Of a stretch of DNA of 64,000 bases, positions 42,901 to 53,815 are shown piece after piece. How positions within the stretch are numbered: position 1 is the first letter of the stretch; each line of letters begins with the position of its first letter. Under the pieces are notes generated by a model. That model saw only the letters and a list, made by a program, of their open reading frames with translations, had not been told where the DNA came from and searched no databases. The translations under genes were made by a program, and so were the position numbers. This DNA comes from JAJXXT01 sp963764465 (GTDB lineage Bacteria > Pseudomonadota > Alphaproteobacteria > Acetobacterales > Acetobacteraceae): positions 496,001-560,000 of the forward strand of contig CAVXSO010000006.1 in the NCBI GenBank assembly GCA_963764465.1, read 5' to 3'.

Positions 42901-44079
42901 TCAAGCCACCTTCTTCGCGTAGGTCTCGGCAACCTGCGCCGCGGCCCAGTCCAGCCACGGCAACAGCTTCCCGATGTCGGATGTTTCGACCGTGGAACCA
43001 CCCCAGATGCGCAGCCCCGGCGGCGCGTCGCGATAGCTCGCGATGTCGTAGGCGACACCTTCGGCTTCCAGCAGCGCGGCCAGCTTCTTCGCCGCCTCCG
43101 CCTGCGAGGCCGCATCCAGCGCCACGAACCACGGCGCGATGATCGTCAGGCAGATCGAGGTGGGCGAGCGCGTCGCCTCGGACCCGGCCAGGAAATCCAC
43201 CCACTCCCGCTTCGCCACCCAGGAAGCGATCGCCGCCAGGTTCGCCTCGCTCCGCGCGATCAGCGCCTTGAGCCCGCCCACGCTCTCCGCCCAGCGCAGC
43301 CCATCGAGCGCGTCCTCCACCGCCAGCATGCCCGGCGTGTTGATCGTCTCGCCCTTGAACACGCCCTCCGCCAGTTTCCCACCCGAAACGAGGCGGAAGA
43401 TCTTCGGCATCGGCCAGGCGGGCTTGCAGGTCAGCAGCCGCTCCACCGCACGCGGCGAAAGCGCCAGCATCCCGTGCGCCGCCTCGCCCCCCAGCACCTT
43501 CTGCCAGGACCAGGTGACGACATCGAGCTTGTCCCACGGCAGTTCCATCGCGAACGCGGCGGAGGTCGCATCCGCGATCACCAGCCCCTCGCGGTCGGCA
43601 CGGATGAAATCCCCATCCGGCAGCCGCACGCCGGAGGTCGTGCCGTTCCACGCCAGCACCAGGTCGTGCGCCGGATCGACCGCCGCGAGATCCGGCAGCT
43701 TCCCGTAGGGCGCCTCCAGCACCCGCACGTCGGCAAGCTTCAGCTGCTTGACCACATCATTGGCCCAGCCCGCCGAAAAACTCTCGAACGACAGAATATC
43801 CACCGGCCGCGCGCCCAGCAGCGACCACAGCGCCATCTCGACCGCCCCGGTGTCGGAGGCCGGCACGATCCCGAGCCGCCAGTCCGCCGGCATGCCCAGG
43901 ATCGCCTTCGAGCGCGTGATCACCTCGGCCAGCCGCGCCTTGGGCTCCTTCGCCCGATGGCTGCGGCCCAGCTGGGCGCCTGCAAGCGCCTCCAGCGACC
44001 AGCCCGGTCGCTTGGCGCAAGGCCCGGATGAGAAATGGGGGTTGGCCGGACGCACGTCCGGACGCGGAAGGAGCGTCAT
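42901..44079 (-). CDS. serC: Phosphoserine aminotransferase
   Basis: A 392-residue PLP-dependent enzyme for the second step of serine synthesis. The PLP lysine is Lys194 in VTWSWQKVLGGEAAHG. RPANPHFSSGPCAKRPGW and GIVPASDTGAVEMALW match the alphaproteobacterial (class IV, longer) SerC type. It is the first gene of a serC-serA operon and has a structured leader just upstream. Confidence 0.95.
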   Translation of the reverse strand: MTLLPRPDVRPANPHFSSGPCAKRPGWSLEALAGAQLGRSHRAKEPKARLAEVITRSKAILGMPADWRLGIVPASDTGAVEMALWSLLGARPVDILSFESFSAGWANDVVKQLKLADVRVLEAPYGKLPDLAAVDPAHDLVLAWNGTTSGVRLPDGDFIRADREGLVIADATSAAFAMELPWDKLDVVTWSWQKVLGGEAAHGMLALSPRAVERLLTCKPAWPMPKIFRLVSGGKLAEGVFKGETINTPGMLAVEDALDGLRWAESVGGLKALIARSEANLAAIASWVAKREWVDFLAGSEATRSPTSICLTIIAPWFVALDAASQAEAAKKLAALLEAEGVAYDIASYRDAPPGLRIWGGSTVETSDIGKLLPWLDWAAAQVAETYAKKVA

Positions 44080-44084
44080 GTTTC

Positions 44085-44124
44085 GCTCTCCCTTTCAGAA
44101 GAGAAGCGTCCCGGTGGGGGGACG
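44085..44124 (-). promoter_or_regulatory. Candidate serC leader RNA (two hairpins)
   Basis: Just upstream of serC the minus strand can fold into two hairpins. The first is CGTCCC, loop CCCACC, GGGACG (44124-44107). The second pairs GCTTCTC with GAGAGC, one base bulged (44107-44085), and its 3' side overlaps the ribosome site AAAGGGAGAG. A structured serC leader motif is known in alphaproteobacteria; I match it by position and outline only, not by an alignment. Confidence 0.4.
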
Positions 44125-44325
44125 TGGCCCGCCGCCCGCGTAGCCTCCCCGTACCCGCAATGCAAGGGCGAATTGATGAAGGCCGGATCAGCCATCCTGC
44201 TTGCCCGCGACGCGGACCGGGTCTCTAGTCACAGGGACGGGGTCGCGTCCGGGCGGCATCGGAAAGCCTGGCGCTCGTTCCGTCGAAGCGCGCCCGGCCT
44301 CGCGCGCGAAGGACTGAAGGGCCCG

Positions 44326-44766
44326 ATGATGAGCAGCCCCCCGGGTGAGAACGATCCCTTCAACCTGCAACGCTTCCTCGACGCACAGCGCGGCCAGTAT
44401 GCCGACGCCCGCGCGGAACTGGGCAGGGGCATCAAGCAAGGCCACTGGATGTGGTTCATCTTCCCACAGCTCAAGGGCCTGGGTCTCAGCCAGGCGTCGC
44501 TGTTCTACGGCATCTCGGGAAAGGAGGAGGCGCTTGCATACCTCCGCCACAAGGTGCTCGGCCCCCGCCTGCGCGACTGCACCCGCCTCGTCAACGCGAT
44601 CGAGGGCAGAACGATCGAACAGGTATTCGGCTATCCGGATGATATGAAATTCCGCTCCAGCATGACGCTGTTCGCGGAAATCACCGGCAACAACAGGGAA
44701 TTCACATCCGCGCTGGAGAAGTATTTCGGTGGCGAGCGCGACAGGGCGACCCTTGCGCGCCTTTGA
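44326..44766 (+). CDS. DUF1810 family protein
   Basis: A 146-residue cytoplasmic protein. FNLQRFLDAQRGQYADARAE at the start, HWMWFIFPQLKGLGLSQAS, and YPDDMKFRSSMTLFAEI are the DUF1810 pattern (calpastatin-like annotation in older databases). ATG 44326 is followed by a second ATG. The function of the family is not known. It is convergent with the cupin-type gene downstream. Confidence 0.9.
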   Translation: MMSSPPGENDPFNLQRFLDAQRGQYADARAELGRGIKQGHWMWFIFPQLKGLGLSQASLFYGISGKEEALAYLRHKVLGPRLRDCTRLVNAIEGRTIEQVFGYPDDMKFRSSMTLFAEITGNNREFTSALEKYFGGERDRATLARL

Positions 44767-44781
44767 TATCGTGCCGGCAGC

Positions 44782-45330
44782 CTACCGCGCCGCGAACATC
44801 TTCCGCACCTTCTCCATGTCGTAGGGCTTCTCCACCAGCGTCTCCGGGTCCCACTCGTGCCGGTCGGCGGCAAAGAAATCCCCGCCATAGACGTGGATCG
44901 CCCCGGTCACCCGCGGAATCGGGTTGATCACGGAATGGATCACATCCGCACCGAAAGCGACCGTATCCCCGTCGCTCATCGACTTCGCACCCGCCGCCTC
45001 CACGCGGTGCTTCGCGTCGTCCGGCAAACGCCGCCACAGCACGTTGTCCTCGCGCCCGGAATAAATCCCGATCACCGCCCACATCGAGTGGTCGTGCGGC
45101 ATGATGATCGCTCCCACCGGCCAGCACAGGTTCAGCACCGTCAGCGTCGGCGAACGGTAGAGCACGTCGATCCCGCCCCCCGCCACCAGCCCGATGCCCC
45201 GCGCCACCGCGGCATGGTCGGAAACCGTCCGCGCCACCAGGTCGCGCATCCCCCGCCGCGCCTCGATCTCGGACGGCGCCGCGTCCACCAGGCCCCGACA
45301 TTCCTCGACGAACCGGTCGCGGTCGAACAT
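44782..45330 (-). CDS. Cupin-type metal-dependent enzyme (cysteine-dioxygenase-like)
   Basis: 182 residues from ATG 45330, chosen because GGAGGAA lies five bases upstream. The metal-binding PHDHSMWAVIGIYSGRED (H-x-H, then a Glu) and the late His in VIHSVINPIPRVTGAIHVYGGDFF give the two cupin motifs. Related proteins are annotated as predicted metal-dependent enzymes of the double-stranded beta-helix superfamily. The substrate is unknown. The 5' side has a split inverted repeat TTGTTGG (45345-45351) and CCAACAA (45382-45388). Confidence 0.8.
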   Translation of the reverse strand: MFDRDRFVEECRGLVDAAPSEIEARRGMRDLVARTVSDHAAVARGIGLVAGGGIDVLYRSPTLTVLNLCWPVGAIIMPHDHSMWAVIGIYSGREDNVLWRRLPDDAKHRVEAAGAKSMSDGDTVAFGADVIHSVINPIPRVTGAIHVYGGDFFAADRHEWDPETLVEKPYDMEKVRKMFAAR

Positions 45331-45399
45331 GCGTTCCTCCCCCATTGTTGGCGAGACAATCCCGCCTCGCGCCGCCGCTGTCCAACAACTTCTCGCACC

Positions 45400-46182
45400 C
45401 TAGCCTGGCAGCGGCGTCCCCAGCGGCCCCTGCCCCGCCCCCAGCCCCGGTGCCGCCAGGATCGCCGCCCGCAGATAGGCCCGCCCCTTCGCCACCGCCT
45501 CGCGCAGCGACAAGCCTCGCGCGAGCTGGGTCGCGATGGCGGCGGCCAGCGTGCATCCCGTCCCGTGCAGGTGCCGCGTCGCGATCCGCTCGGCGGCGAA
45601 CGTCACCACCCCCGCCGCGTCCACCAGCACGTCGGTCAGCACGTTGCCGGGGAGGTGCCCGCCCTTCACCAGCACGGCGGCCGCCCCCATTGCCCGCAGC
45701 GCCCCTCCCGCCCGCGCCATGTCGGCCACGTCCGCCACCGCGAACCCGCACAGTGCTGCCGCCTCCGCCAGGTTCGGCGTCACCAGCGCCGCGCGCGCGA
45801 CCAGCGGCGCCAGCACCTCCCGCCCGTCGCCCGCCAGCAGCGCATCCCCGCTCGAGGCCCGCAGCACCGGGTCCAGCACCAGCGGCAGCGCCGGCCAGGG
45901 CCCGAGCGCCCCCGCCACCGCCAGGACCGTCGCCGCGTCGCCCAGCATGCCGCACTTCACCGCGTCCGCGCCGAGGTCGGCCAGCACCACCCGTATCTGT
46001 TCCGCAACGATTGCCGCCGGCACCTTGTGCACCGCGTGCACGCCCAGCGTGTCCTGCGCCGTCACCGCCGTCACCGCGGTCAGCGCGAACCCGCCGAGCG
46101 CCGTGATCGCGCGGATATCCGCCTGGATGCCGGCGCCGCCCCCGGAATCGGAGCCCGCGACCGCCAGCACCCGCGCGATCAT
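45400..46182 (-). CDS. thiD: Hydroxymethylpyrimidine/phosphomethylpyrimidine kinase
   Basis: A 260-residue kinase of thiamine synthesis that phosphorylates HMP and HMP-P. Family motifs are the start VLAVAGSDSGGGAGIQADIR, TAVTAVTAQDTLGV, DPVLRASSG and the catalytic ATRHLHGTGCTLAAAIA. It lies seven bases after glmM at the end of the folP-glmM-thiD series. Confidence 0.93.
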   Translation of the reverse strand: MIARVLAVAGSDSGGGAGIQADIRAITALGGFALTAVTAVTAQDTLGVHAVHKVPAAIVAEQIRVVLADLGADAVKCGMLGDAATVLAVAGALGPWPALPLVLDPVLRASSGDALLAGDGREVLAPLVARAALVTPNLAEAAALCGFAVADVADMARAGGALRAMGAAAVLVKGGHLPGNVLTDVLVDAAGVVTFAAERIATRHLHGTGCTLAAAIATQLARGLSLREAVAKGRAYLRAAILAAPGLGAGQGPLGTPLPG

Positions 46183-46189
46183 CGCGCCA

Positions 46190-47539
46190 TCACGCAGCCG
46201 CGCGCGCGATCTCGTCGCACAGGGTATCCACCAGGCTCGCCACCAGCCGCTCGTCCTGCGCCTCGGCCATCACGCGGATCACCGGCTCCGTGCCGGAGGG
46301 GCGGATCACCAGGCGCCCGGAATCGCCAAGCTCCTTCTCCGCCGCGGCAATCGCCGCCCGCACGCCCGGCGTCCCCAGCGGCGACGCGCCCTCGTAGCGA
46401 ACGCTGCGCAAAAGCTGCGGCAGCTTCTCGAACACCTGCATCACCTCCGAGGCCGGCCTGCCCGTCTCCACCAGCACGGCCAGCACCTGCAGCGCCGCCG
46501 TCAGCCCGCAGCCCGTCGTCCCATGGTCGAGCAGCAGGATATGGCCAGACTGCTCGCCGCCCACGTTGCAGCCCACCTGGCGCATCGTCTCCATAACGTA
46601 ACGATCGCCCACCTTCGTGCGGTGCAGCGCAAGCCCAAGCCCGCGCAGGAACCGCTCGAGCCCGAGATTGGACATCACGGTCGCGACAACGCCCCCGCCC
46701 GCGAGCCGCCCGGCATCGTTCCACGCGCGTGCGATCAGCGCCAGGATCTGGTCGCCATCCACCAGCGCCCCGGTCTCGTCGGCGATGATCACGCGGTCCG
46801 CGTCGCCATCGAGCGCGATGCCCAGGTGCGCGCCGTTGCGCCGCACCTCCTCCTGCATGAGCTCGGGCGCCGTGGAGCCGCAGCCGCGGTTGATGTTGAA
46901 CCCGTCCGGCTCCACGCCGATGCGGATCACGTCCGCCCCCAGCTCCCACAGCACCGCCGGCGCCACGCGGTATGCGCCGCCATTGGCGCAGTCGATCACG
47001 ATCTTGAGCCCGTCGAGCCGCATGCCGCGCGGGAAATTCGCCTTCACGCTCTCGATGAACCGCCCGCCCGCGTCTTCCAGCCGCGCCGCGCGCCCGAGCT
47101 GCCCCGGCGGCGCCAGCCTGGCGGAAAGATCGGTCGCCATCAGCCGCTCGATCTCGAGCTCGGTCTCGTCGGAGAGCTTGAACCCGTCCGGTCCGAACAG
47201 CTTGATGCCGTTGTCCTCGTACGGGTTGTGCGAGGCCGAGAGCATCACGCCCAGGTCCGCGCGCAGCGAGCGGGTCAGCATCGCCACGGCCGGCGTCGGC
47301 TGCGGCGAAATCAGGATCACGTCCATCCCCGCGCCGATGAAGCCCGCCACCAGCGCCGGCTCCAGCATGTAGCCGGAAAGCCGGGTGTCCTTGCCGATCA
47401 CCACCCGGTGCCGGTGCGCCCCGCGCGTGAACAGCAGTCCCGCGGCCTGCCCCAGCTTCAGCGCCGTCTCCGCCGTCATCGGGTCGGTATTGGCGGTACC
47501 GCGGATGCCGTCGGTACCGAAGAGCCGTCGTTCCGTCAT
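46190..47539 (-). CDS. glmM: Phosphoglucosamine mutase
   Basis: A 449-residue enzyme that turns glucosamine-6-phosphate into glucosamine-1-phosphate, a precursor of peptidoglycan and lipid A. It begins RRLFGTDGIRGTAN, carries the phosphorylated Ser103 in MLSASHNP, the metal-binding DGDADR and GEQSGHILL, and the phosphate-binding RPSGTEPVIRVM. It starts eight bases after folP; ftsH-folP-glmM is a widespread order. Confidence 0.96.
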   Translation of the reverse strand: MTERRLFGTDGIRGTANTDPMTAETALKLGQAAGLLFTRGAHRHRVVIGKDTRLSGYMLEPALVAGFIGAGMDVILISPQPTPAVAMLTRSLRADLGVMLSASHNPYEDNGIKLFGPDGFKLSDETELEIERLMATDLSARLAPPGQLGRAARLEDAGGRFIESVKANFPRGMRLDGLKIVIDCANGGAYRVAPAVLWELGADVIRIGVEPDGFNINRGCGSTAPELMQEEVRRNGAHLGIALDGDADRVIIADETGALVDGDQILALIARAWNDAGRLAGGGVVATVMSNLGLERFLRGLGLALHRTKVGDRYVMETMRQVGCNVGGEQSGHILLLDHGTTGCGLTAALQVLAVLVETGRPASEVMQVFEKLPQLLRSVRYEGASPLGTPGVRAAIAAAEKELGDSGRLVIRPSGTEPVIRVMAEAQDERLVASLVDTLCDEIARAAA

Positions 47540-47547
47540 GCCGCTTC

Positions 47548-48612
47548 CTACCCCACCACGCCCATTTCCTGCCAGACCCCGAGCCCCCGCCACACGCGGA
47601 CCGCCTGGACCGTCCCCGCGACGTCGTGCGCGCGCAGCACCGAGGCTCCGAGCAGCGCCGCGAACAGCCCCGCCGCCAGCGAGCCCGGGTCGCGCGCCTC
47701 GGGCGGCAGCACGCCTCCCTCGCCGCCCCCCAGCCGGCCGATGAAATTCTTCCGCGACACCCCCACCACCATCCGCTGCCCCAGCCCGAGCAGCACGCAA
47801 AGCCGGGGCAACAGCCGCAGGTTCTGCGCCCCGCTCTTGGCGAACCCGATCCCCGGGTCGAGCGCGATCGCCTCCCGCGCAACGCCCCCCGCCACTGCCG
47901 CGTCCCGCGCCGCCGCCAATTCCGCCGCCACCTCGCCCACGATATCGCCATAGGAGGCGAGCCGGTTCATCTCGGCGGGCGTCCCACGGCTATGCATCAC
48001 CACGACCGGGCAGCGCGCCGCCGCCACCACGCCGATCGCCTCCGGGTCATGGCGCAGCCCCGAAACGTCGTTGATCACCGCGGCCCCGGCCGCCAGCGCC
48101 GCCCGCATCGTCGCCGCGTTGCGCGTATCCACGCAGACCCGCACGCCCGCCGCGACCAGCCCCGAAACCACCGGCAACACCCGCGCCTGCTCCGCATCGG
48201 GCGAGACCGGCGCCGCCCCCGGCCGCGTCGACTCCCCGCCGACATCCACCAGCGCCGCCCCAGCGCGGGTCATCGCAACCCCGGCCGCGATCGCTGCCGC
48301 CGCGTCGCCATATTTCCCGCCATCGCTGAAACTGTCCGGCGTCACGTTCAGCACGCCCATGACATGCGGCCCCGGCCCCAGCCCGGCCCAGTCAGGCGGC
48401 GCCGCCGAAAGCCGGTCCAGCGCCCCGCGATACGCCTCCGGCACCGCGTCCACCGGTACGATCGTCCCCTCCGGCAGCCGCGCCAGCGTGAACGCCACGG
48501 CCCGGCCCGCCAGCGGCAACGCCAGGCCGCCCGCCACGGCATCCCGCGCCGCGGCGCCGAACACCAGTCCCAACGGTTCCAGAAGCGGGCATTCCAGGAT
48601 CACAGAGCTCAA
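47548..48612 (-). CDS. folP: Dihydropteroate synthase with N-terminal extension
   Basis: A 354-residue enzyme that condenses the pterin with 4-aminobenzoate in folate synthesis, the sulfonamide target. Core motifs are VMGVLNVTPDSFSDGG, VDVGGESTRPGA, INDVSGLRHD, HSRGTP and the end HDVAGTVQAVRVWR. The core starts near residue 84; the usual enzyme has about 280 residues, so there are about 80 extra N-terminal residues. Such extensions occur in some alphaproteobacteria. Confidence 0.94.
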   Translation of the reverse strand: MSSVILECPLLEPLGLVFGAAARDAVAGGLALPLAGRAVAFTLARLPEGTIVPVDAVPEAYRGALDRLSAAPPDWAGLGPGPHVMGVLNVTPDSFSDGGKYGDAAAAIAAGVAMTRAGAALVDVGGESTRPGAAPVSPDAEQARVLPVVSGLVAAGVRVCVDTRNAATMRAALAAGAAVINDVSGLRHDPEAIGVVAAARCPVVVMHSRGTPAEMNRLASYGDIVGEVAAELAAARDAAVAGGVAREAIALDPGIGFAKSGAQNLRLLPRLCVLLGLGQRMVVGVSRKNFIGRLGGGEGGVLPPEARDPGSLAAGLFAALLGASVLRAHDVAGTVQAVRVWRGLGVWQEMGVVG

Positions 48613-48810
48613 CGCCCCGCCGGCCGTGCGCGTGGATAGCGTTTCAGGACGCGCCCCGGCGGGTCAGCTTCGGCTATGCCGCCCCCCGGCGCCCGTCCGC
48701 GAGCACCGGAGCGTAGCGGCCCTGCCGGCCGTGAGCACCGGGGCACCGTCCGCCCCCCGCCATCCAGGAACCACCGGATGACCACCGGAGCAGCATTCCG
48801 GAATGGCAGC

Positions 48811-50730
<1,920 letters not shown>

Positions 50731-50853
50731 CGCGTCCCGCCCATCTCCGGCCCAGGGCCGGCCGCTCGCGCCCCGGCGGGGTGCCGGGGCGGCTCATGGT
50801 TGCAATCCATCGCGACAACATAGGGTGTCGCAGGCCGTCGTGCATCCCCTTTC

Positions 50854-51966
50854 TCATCGCGCCACCACGAAAGGCGCCGGGGCAACCGGTTGGGCCAACG
50901 TGATATTCCCGCATTCCGCCTCCATCCGCCACCCCCCGGGCGCCCCGTTGCGCCGGCTGCCGGCCCGCAGCCTCGCCCCGCCCAGCGTCGCCGCCCGGGG
51001 CGCCGCGGCCAGCCGCGCCACCGCCCCCCGCGCCAGGTGTGCCCGCCCGCCGATCGTGCGGAACAGCGCCGCCGCCGCCCCCTCCGGCCACGGCCCGGCC
51101 GGCAGCAGCGCCCGCCGCGGCCCCGCCGCCAGCCAGGCATGCGCGCCCAGCCATGCCGCCACCTCCCGCTCCCGCGCCGCCCGCTCCCGGCCATAGGCGA
51201 GGCTTGCCTGCACCAGCCCGAGCGTCGCTCCCCCGGTCCCATCCGCGTCGTCGCGCAGCGCCCGCAACCGCGCGCGCAGGCTCCGCCGGTCCTGGTTGGA
51301 CGGGTCCTCCACCCATGCCACGCCCGCGCCGGCCAGCAGCGCCCGCAGCCGCCCGGGGGGCACAGTCAGCAACGGCCGCAGGATGCGCAGGTGCTGCGTC
51401 TCCCGCAGCGCCGCCATCCCCGCCAGCCCGTCCGGCCCACTCCCGCGCAGCAGCCGCATCAGCACCGTCTCCGCCTGGTCGCCGGCATGGTGCGCCAGCA
51501 GCAGGTGCAGGATGCCCCGCTCCGCCGCCGCCGCCTCCAGCGCCGTGAGCCGCGCCACCCGCGCCCGCTCGGCAAGCCTCGGCCCCGGCCGCAGCCCGAG
51601 CCGCAGCACGCGCGCGCCGATCCCCTGCGCCGCCAGCCGCCGCCGCGTCAGTTCCGCCTCCGCGCCGCTTTCCGCCCGCAGCCCGTGGTCCGCGACCAGC
51701 GCCAGGACATCGCCGCCCCGCGCCCGCGCCCAGCCCCGCGCCAGCAGCGCGAGCGCCATGCTGTCCGCGCCGCCGGAGACGCCCACGGCCAGCACCGGCG
51801 CCGGCTCGAACGGCCCCAGCGGCCGCATCAGCCCCGCGAACTCCCCGGCCCCGATCGCGTCCAGGCTCAACCTCGCCGTGCCCGCCCGCGCCGGCGCGAA
51901 ACCGCGACGGCGGCACCGCGCACCGCCCGCCGGCAGGCACCGGCATGCGGGGGACCGGCGCCGCAA
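50854..51966 (-). CDS. tilS: tRNA(Ile)-lysidine synthase
   Basis: Up to 370 residues; the start is uncertain because the frame opens at TTG 51966 and the conserved part begins near residue 42. The PP-loop ATP site SGGADS is at 64-69 (LAVGVSGGADSMALAL). HHAGDQAETVLMRLLRGSG and RPLLTVPPGRLRALLAGAG are TilS-specific. The enzyme changes C34 of tRNA-Ile(CAU) to lysidine, so AUA codons are read correctly. It lies between cpoB and ftsH, its usual place. Confidence 0.92.
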   Translation of the reverse strand: MRRRSPACRCLPAGGARCRRRGFAPARAGTARLSLDAIGAGEFAGLMRPLGPFEPAPVLAVGVSGGADSMALALLARGWARARGGDVLALVADHGLRAESGAEAELTRRRLAAQGIGARVLRLGLRPGPRLAERARVARLTALEAAAAERGILHLLLAHHAGDQAETVLMRLLRGSGPDGLAGMAALRETQHLRILRPLLTVPPGRLRALLAGAGVAWVEDPSNQDRRSLRARLRALRDDADGTGGATLGLVQASLAYGRERAAREREVAAWLGAHAWLAAGPRRALLPAGPWPEGAAAALFRTIGGRAHLARGAVARLAAAPRAATLGGARLRAGSRRNGAPGGWRMEAECGNITLAQPVAPAPFVVAR

Positions 51967-51996
51967 ACCCGCCAGGCCGGCATCACCATGGCGCCC

Positions 51997-52848
51997 TCAG
52001 GCGCAGCCGGCCTGCTGCGCCGCGTGCACCGCCGGCTGGCGCAGATCCGGCCGCAGCGTCGGGAATTTCGCGTGCAACTCGTTCAGCGTCTCGCACGCCG
52101 CCTTCTTCTGCCCGATCGCGGTCAGGGAATTCGCCAGCCCCAGCAGCGAATCCTCCGCCCGCGGTCCCTTCGGCGCCTTGCGATACGCGTCGTCGTAGGC
52201 CAATGCCGCGCCCCGGTTGTCGCGCTTGCCCGCCAGCGCCTCGGCGAGCAGGAACTGCGCGTCCACCGCGCGCGGGCTCTTCGGCGCCGTCGTCAGCACC
52301 TCACGCGCCATCGCCTCGGCGGTCGCGTAGTCGCGCCGCGCCAGCGCCGCGTTCCCGCGCGACAGCGCCACTTCCGGCGTCGGATGCACGGGCACCGGCG
52401 GCGCCGCGGGAGCCGCCGGCTTCGCCGCCGCCGCGCCAGCCGCGGCCCCGGCCGCCGCACCGGCGCCAGCACCGCCGCTCGTCCCCTGGCTCACCTGGAA
52501 CTGCAGGTCGTCGATCTTCTTGTTGAGGTCCGCTTCCGCCTGCTGGCTCTTGTTGTCGATCTCGTCGATCCGCCCACGCAACGTGCGCACCTCGTCCTCG
52601 AGCCGGCTCACCCGGTCGAGCAGCTGCGCCACCAGGTTGCCGTTGTTGCCGGTCACCGCCGGCGCCGGCGCCGGCTCGGAGTTGCCGAGCGCGGACCCGC
52701 CGCCCCGTCCCGCCTGGATCTGCTGCAGCTCGTGGCGCAGCTGCAGGATCTCGTTCTGCAGCTGGATACCCTCGCGGCTGGTGACCTGCGCGCGCGCCGG
52801 CGGCGCCACGGCAACGGCGAGCAGGAGAGCAAGGCAAAGCCAGCGCAT
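51997..52848 (-). CDS. cpoB: Tol-Pal system coordinator CpoB (YbgF)
   Basis: 283 residues from ATG 52848, with GGAGGATT upstream. It has a signal peptide (LCLALLLAVAVAPPARA), then a coiled-coil trimerisation region (LQNEILQLRHELQQIQ, then LLDRVSRLEDEVRTLRGRID), an Ala-rich linker and C-terminal TPR repeats from YATAEAMAREVL to YDDAYRKAPKG. It links Tol-Pal to cell-wall synthesis during division. It follows the pal terminator, so it may have its own promoter. Confidence 0.92.
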   Translation of the reverse strand: MRWLCLALLLAVAVAPPARAQVTSREGIQLQNEILQLRHELQQIQAGRGGGSALGNSEPAPAPAVTGNNGNLVAQLLDRVSRLEDEVRTLRGRIDEIDNKSQQAEADLNKKIDDLQFQVSQGTSGGAGAGAAAGAAAGAAAAKPAAPAAPPVPVHPTPEVALSRGNAALARRDYATAEAMAREVLTTAPKSPRAVDAQFLLAEALAGKRDNRGAALAYDDAYRKAPKGPRAEDSLLGLANSLTAIGQKKAACETLNELHAKFPTLRPDLRQPAVHAAQQAGCA

Positions 52849-53039
52849 CGGCGAATCCTCCGGGGTCCGGAAAACACAATGGCGCGCGAGATAGGCGCAA
52901 AAGGGGCAAAAGAAAACCGCCGTCACGCGCGGACCTCACTCCCCCCCGCGAGCCCGCGCCAGGGGCCCGAAAGAAAACCGGCGGCGCCATGCCGAGGGCG
53001 TCCCACCACGCGAAGCAACGCCAGGGGCCCCAAAACGAA

Positions 53040-53065
53040 AACCGGCGGCATCGCTGCCGCCGGTT
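53040..53065 (-). terminator. Rho-independent terminator after pal
   Basis: On the minus strand an 11-bp stem AACCGGCGGCA / TGCCGCCGGTT with a 4-base loop is followed by a T-rich stretch (TTCGTTTTGG). It begins 45 bases after the pal stop, which is the classic layout. A near copy of the left half plus the A-rich tail occurs at about 52955-52985. Confidence 0.85.
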
Positions 53066-53109
53066 CCCTCATCGCCGCGCGTGGCGGAGATTACGTCACG
53101 CCAGCCTTA

Positions 53110-53571
53110 TCACTTCACCGAGGTGATGGCGTTGCGGTTCTGGGCCCAGGCCTGCTCGTCGTGGCCGAGCGCGACCGGACGGTCCTTGCCGTAGCTGATC
53201 GTCGACAGGCGCGAGGTGGCCACGCCATGGGCGACCAGGTAATCCTTGTCGGCGTTGGCGCGGCGCTGGCCGAGAGCCAGGTTGTATTCCTCCGTGCCAC
53301 GCTCGTCGCAGTTGCCCGCGATCAGCATGTTGTTGTTCGGATACTTCGCGAGCCAGGCTGACTGCTTGTCCAGCGTCGCCTTCGCCGCATCCGTCAGCGC
53401 CGACTTGTCGAACGCATAGAAGATGCGATCGCCGACGTTCTGGACGAAGTCTTCCTCGCTGCCGGGCGTCGGGCCCGAGGTGGTCGAAGCCGCGGGCGCG
53501 GGCTTCGGGGTTTCGGAGCACGCCGCCAGCAGAGCCACGCCGGCGAGAGCGCCAAGAATCTTGATGTTCAT
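53110..53571 (-). CDS. pal: Peptidoglycan-associated lipoprotein Pal
   Basis: 153 residues from ATG 53571. A lipoprotein signal (ILGALAGVALLAAC) is followed by a Pro/Ser linker and an OmpA-like domain. That domain has IFYAFDKSALTDAAKATLDK, IAGNCDERGTEEYNLALGQRRA and the end NRNAITSVK. It anchors the outer membrane to peptidoglycan and works with TolB. The ISYGKDRP segment is typical of Pal. Confidence 0.96.
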   Translation of the reverse strand: MNIKILGALAGVALLAACSETPKPAPAASTTSGPTPGSEEDFVQNVGDRIFYAFDKSALTDAAKATLDKQSAWLAKYPNNNMLIAGNCDERGTEEYNLALGQRRANADKDYLVAHGVATSRLSTISYGKDRPVALGHDEQAWAQNRNAITSVK

Positions 53572-53815
53572 TCGGTTTGCGTCCTCTGAACTGTTCAGCG
53601 GTTGTGCCCGGACGAGCGGTCCCCGGACGGGCGGATCATCAGTCAAATCCAGTCGGTCAGGAAGGCCTCCCGAACGAGAAAGCCTCCCGGTCGAGCACCT
53701 ACCCCCCGTTTCCCAGTAAAGGGGGCCGGCGGGATCGCGCTGGACGTGCGATTACCCCCTTGCAACGATCAAGGTCAAGCCAGTAGGGCCGGGATTCCCG
53801 GGATTTTCCCCACTT

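Noticed and set aside
41251..44031. Plus-strand frame of 926 residues opposite serA and serC
   Set aside because: Shadow of two recognised genes; composition is low-complexity Arg/His/Leu.
50890..53361. Plus-strand frame of 823 residues opposite tilS and cpoB
   Set aside because: Arg/Pro/Gln-rich shadow frame with no domain.
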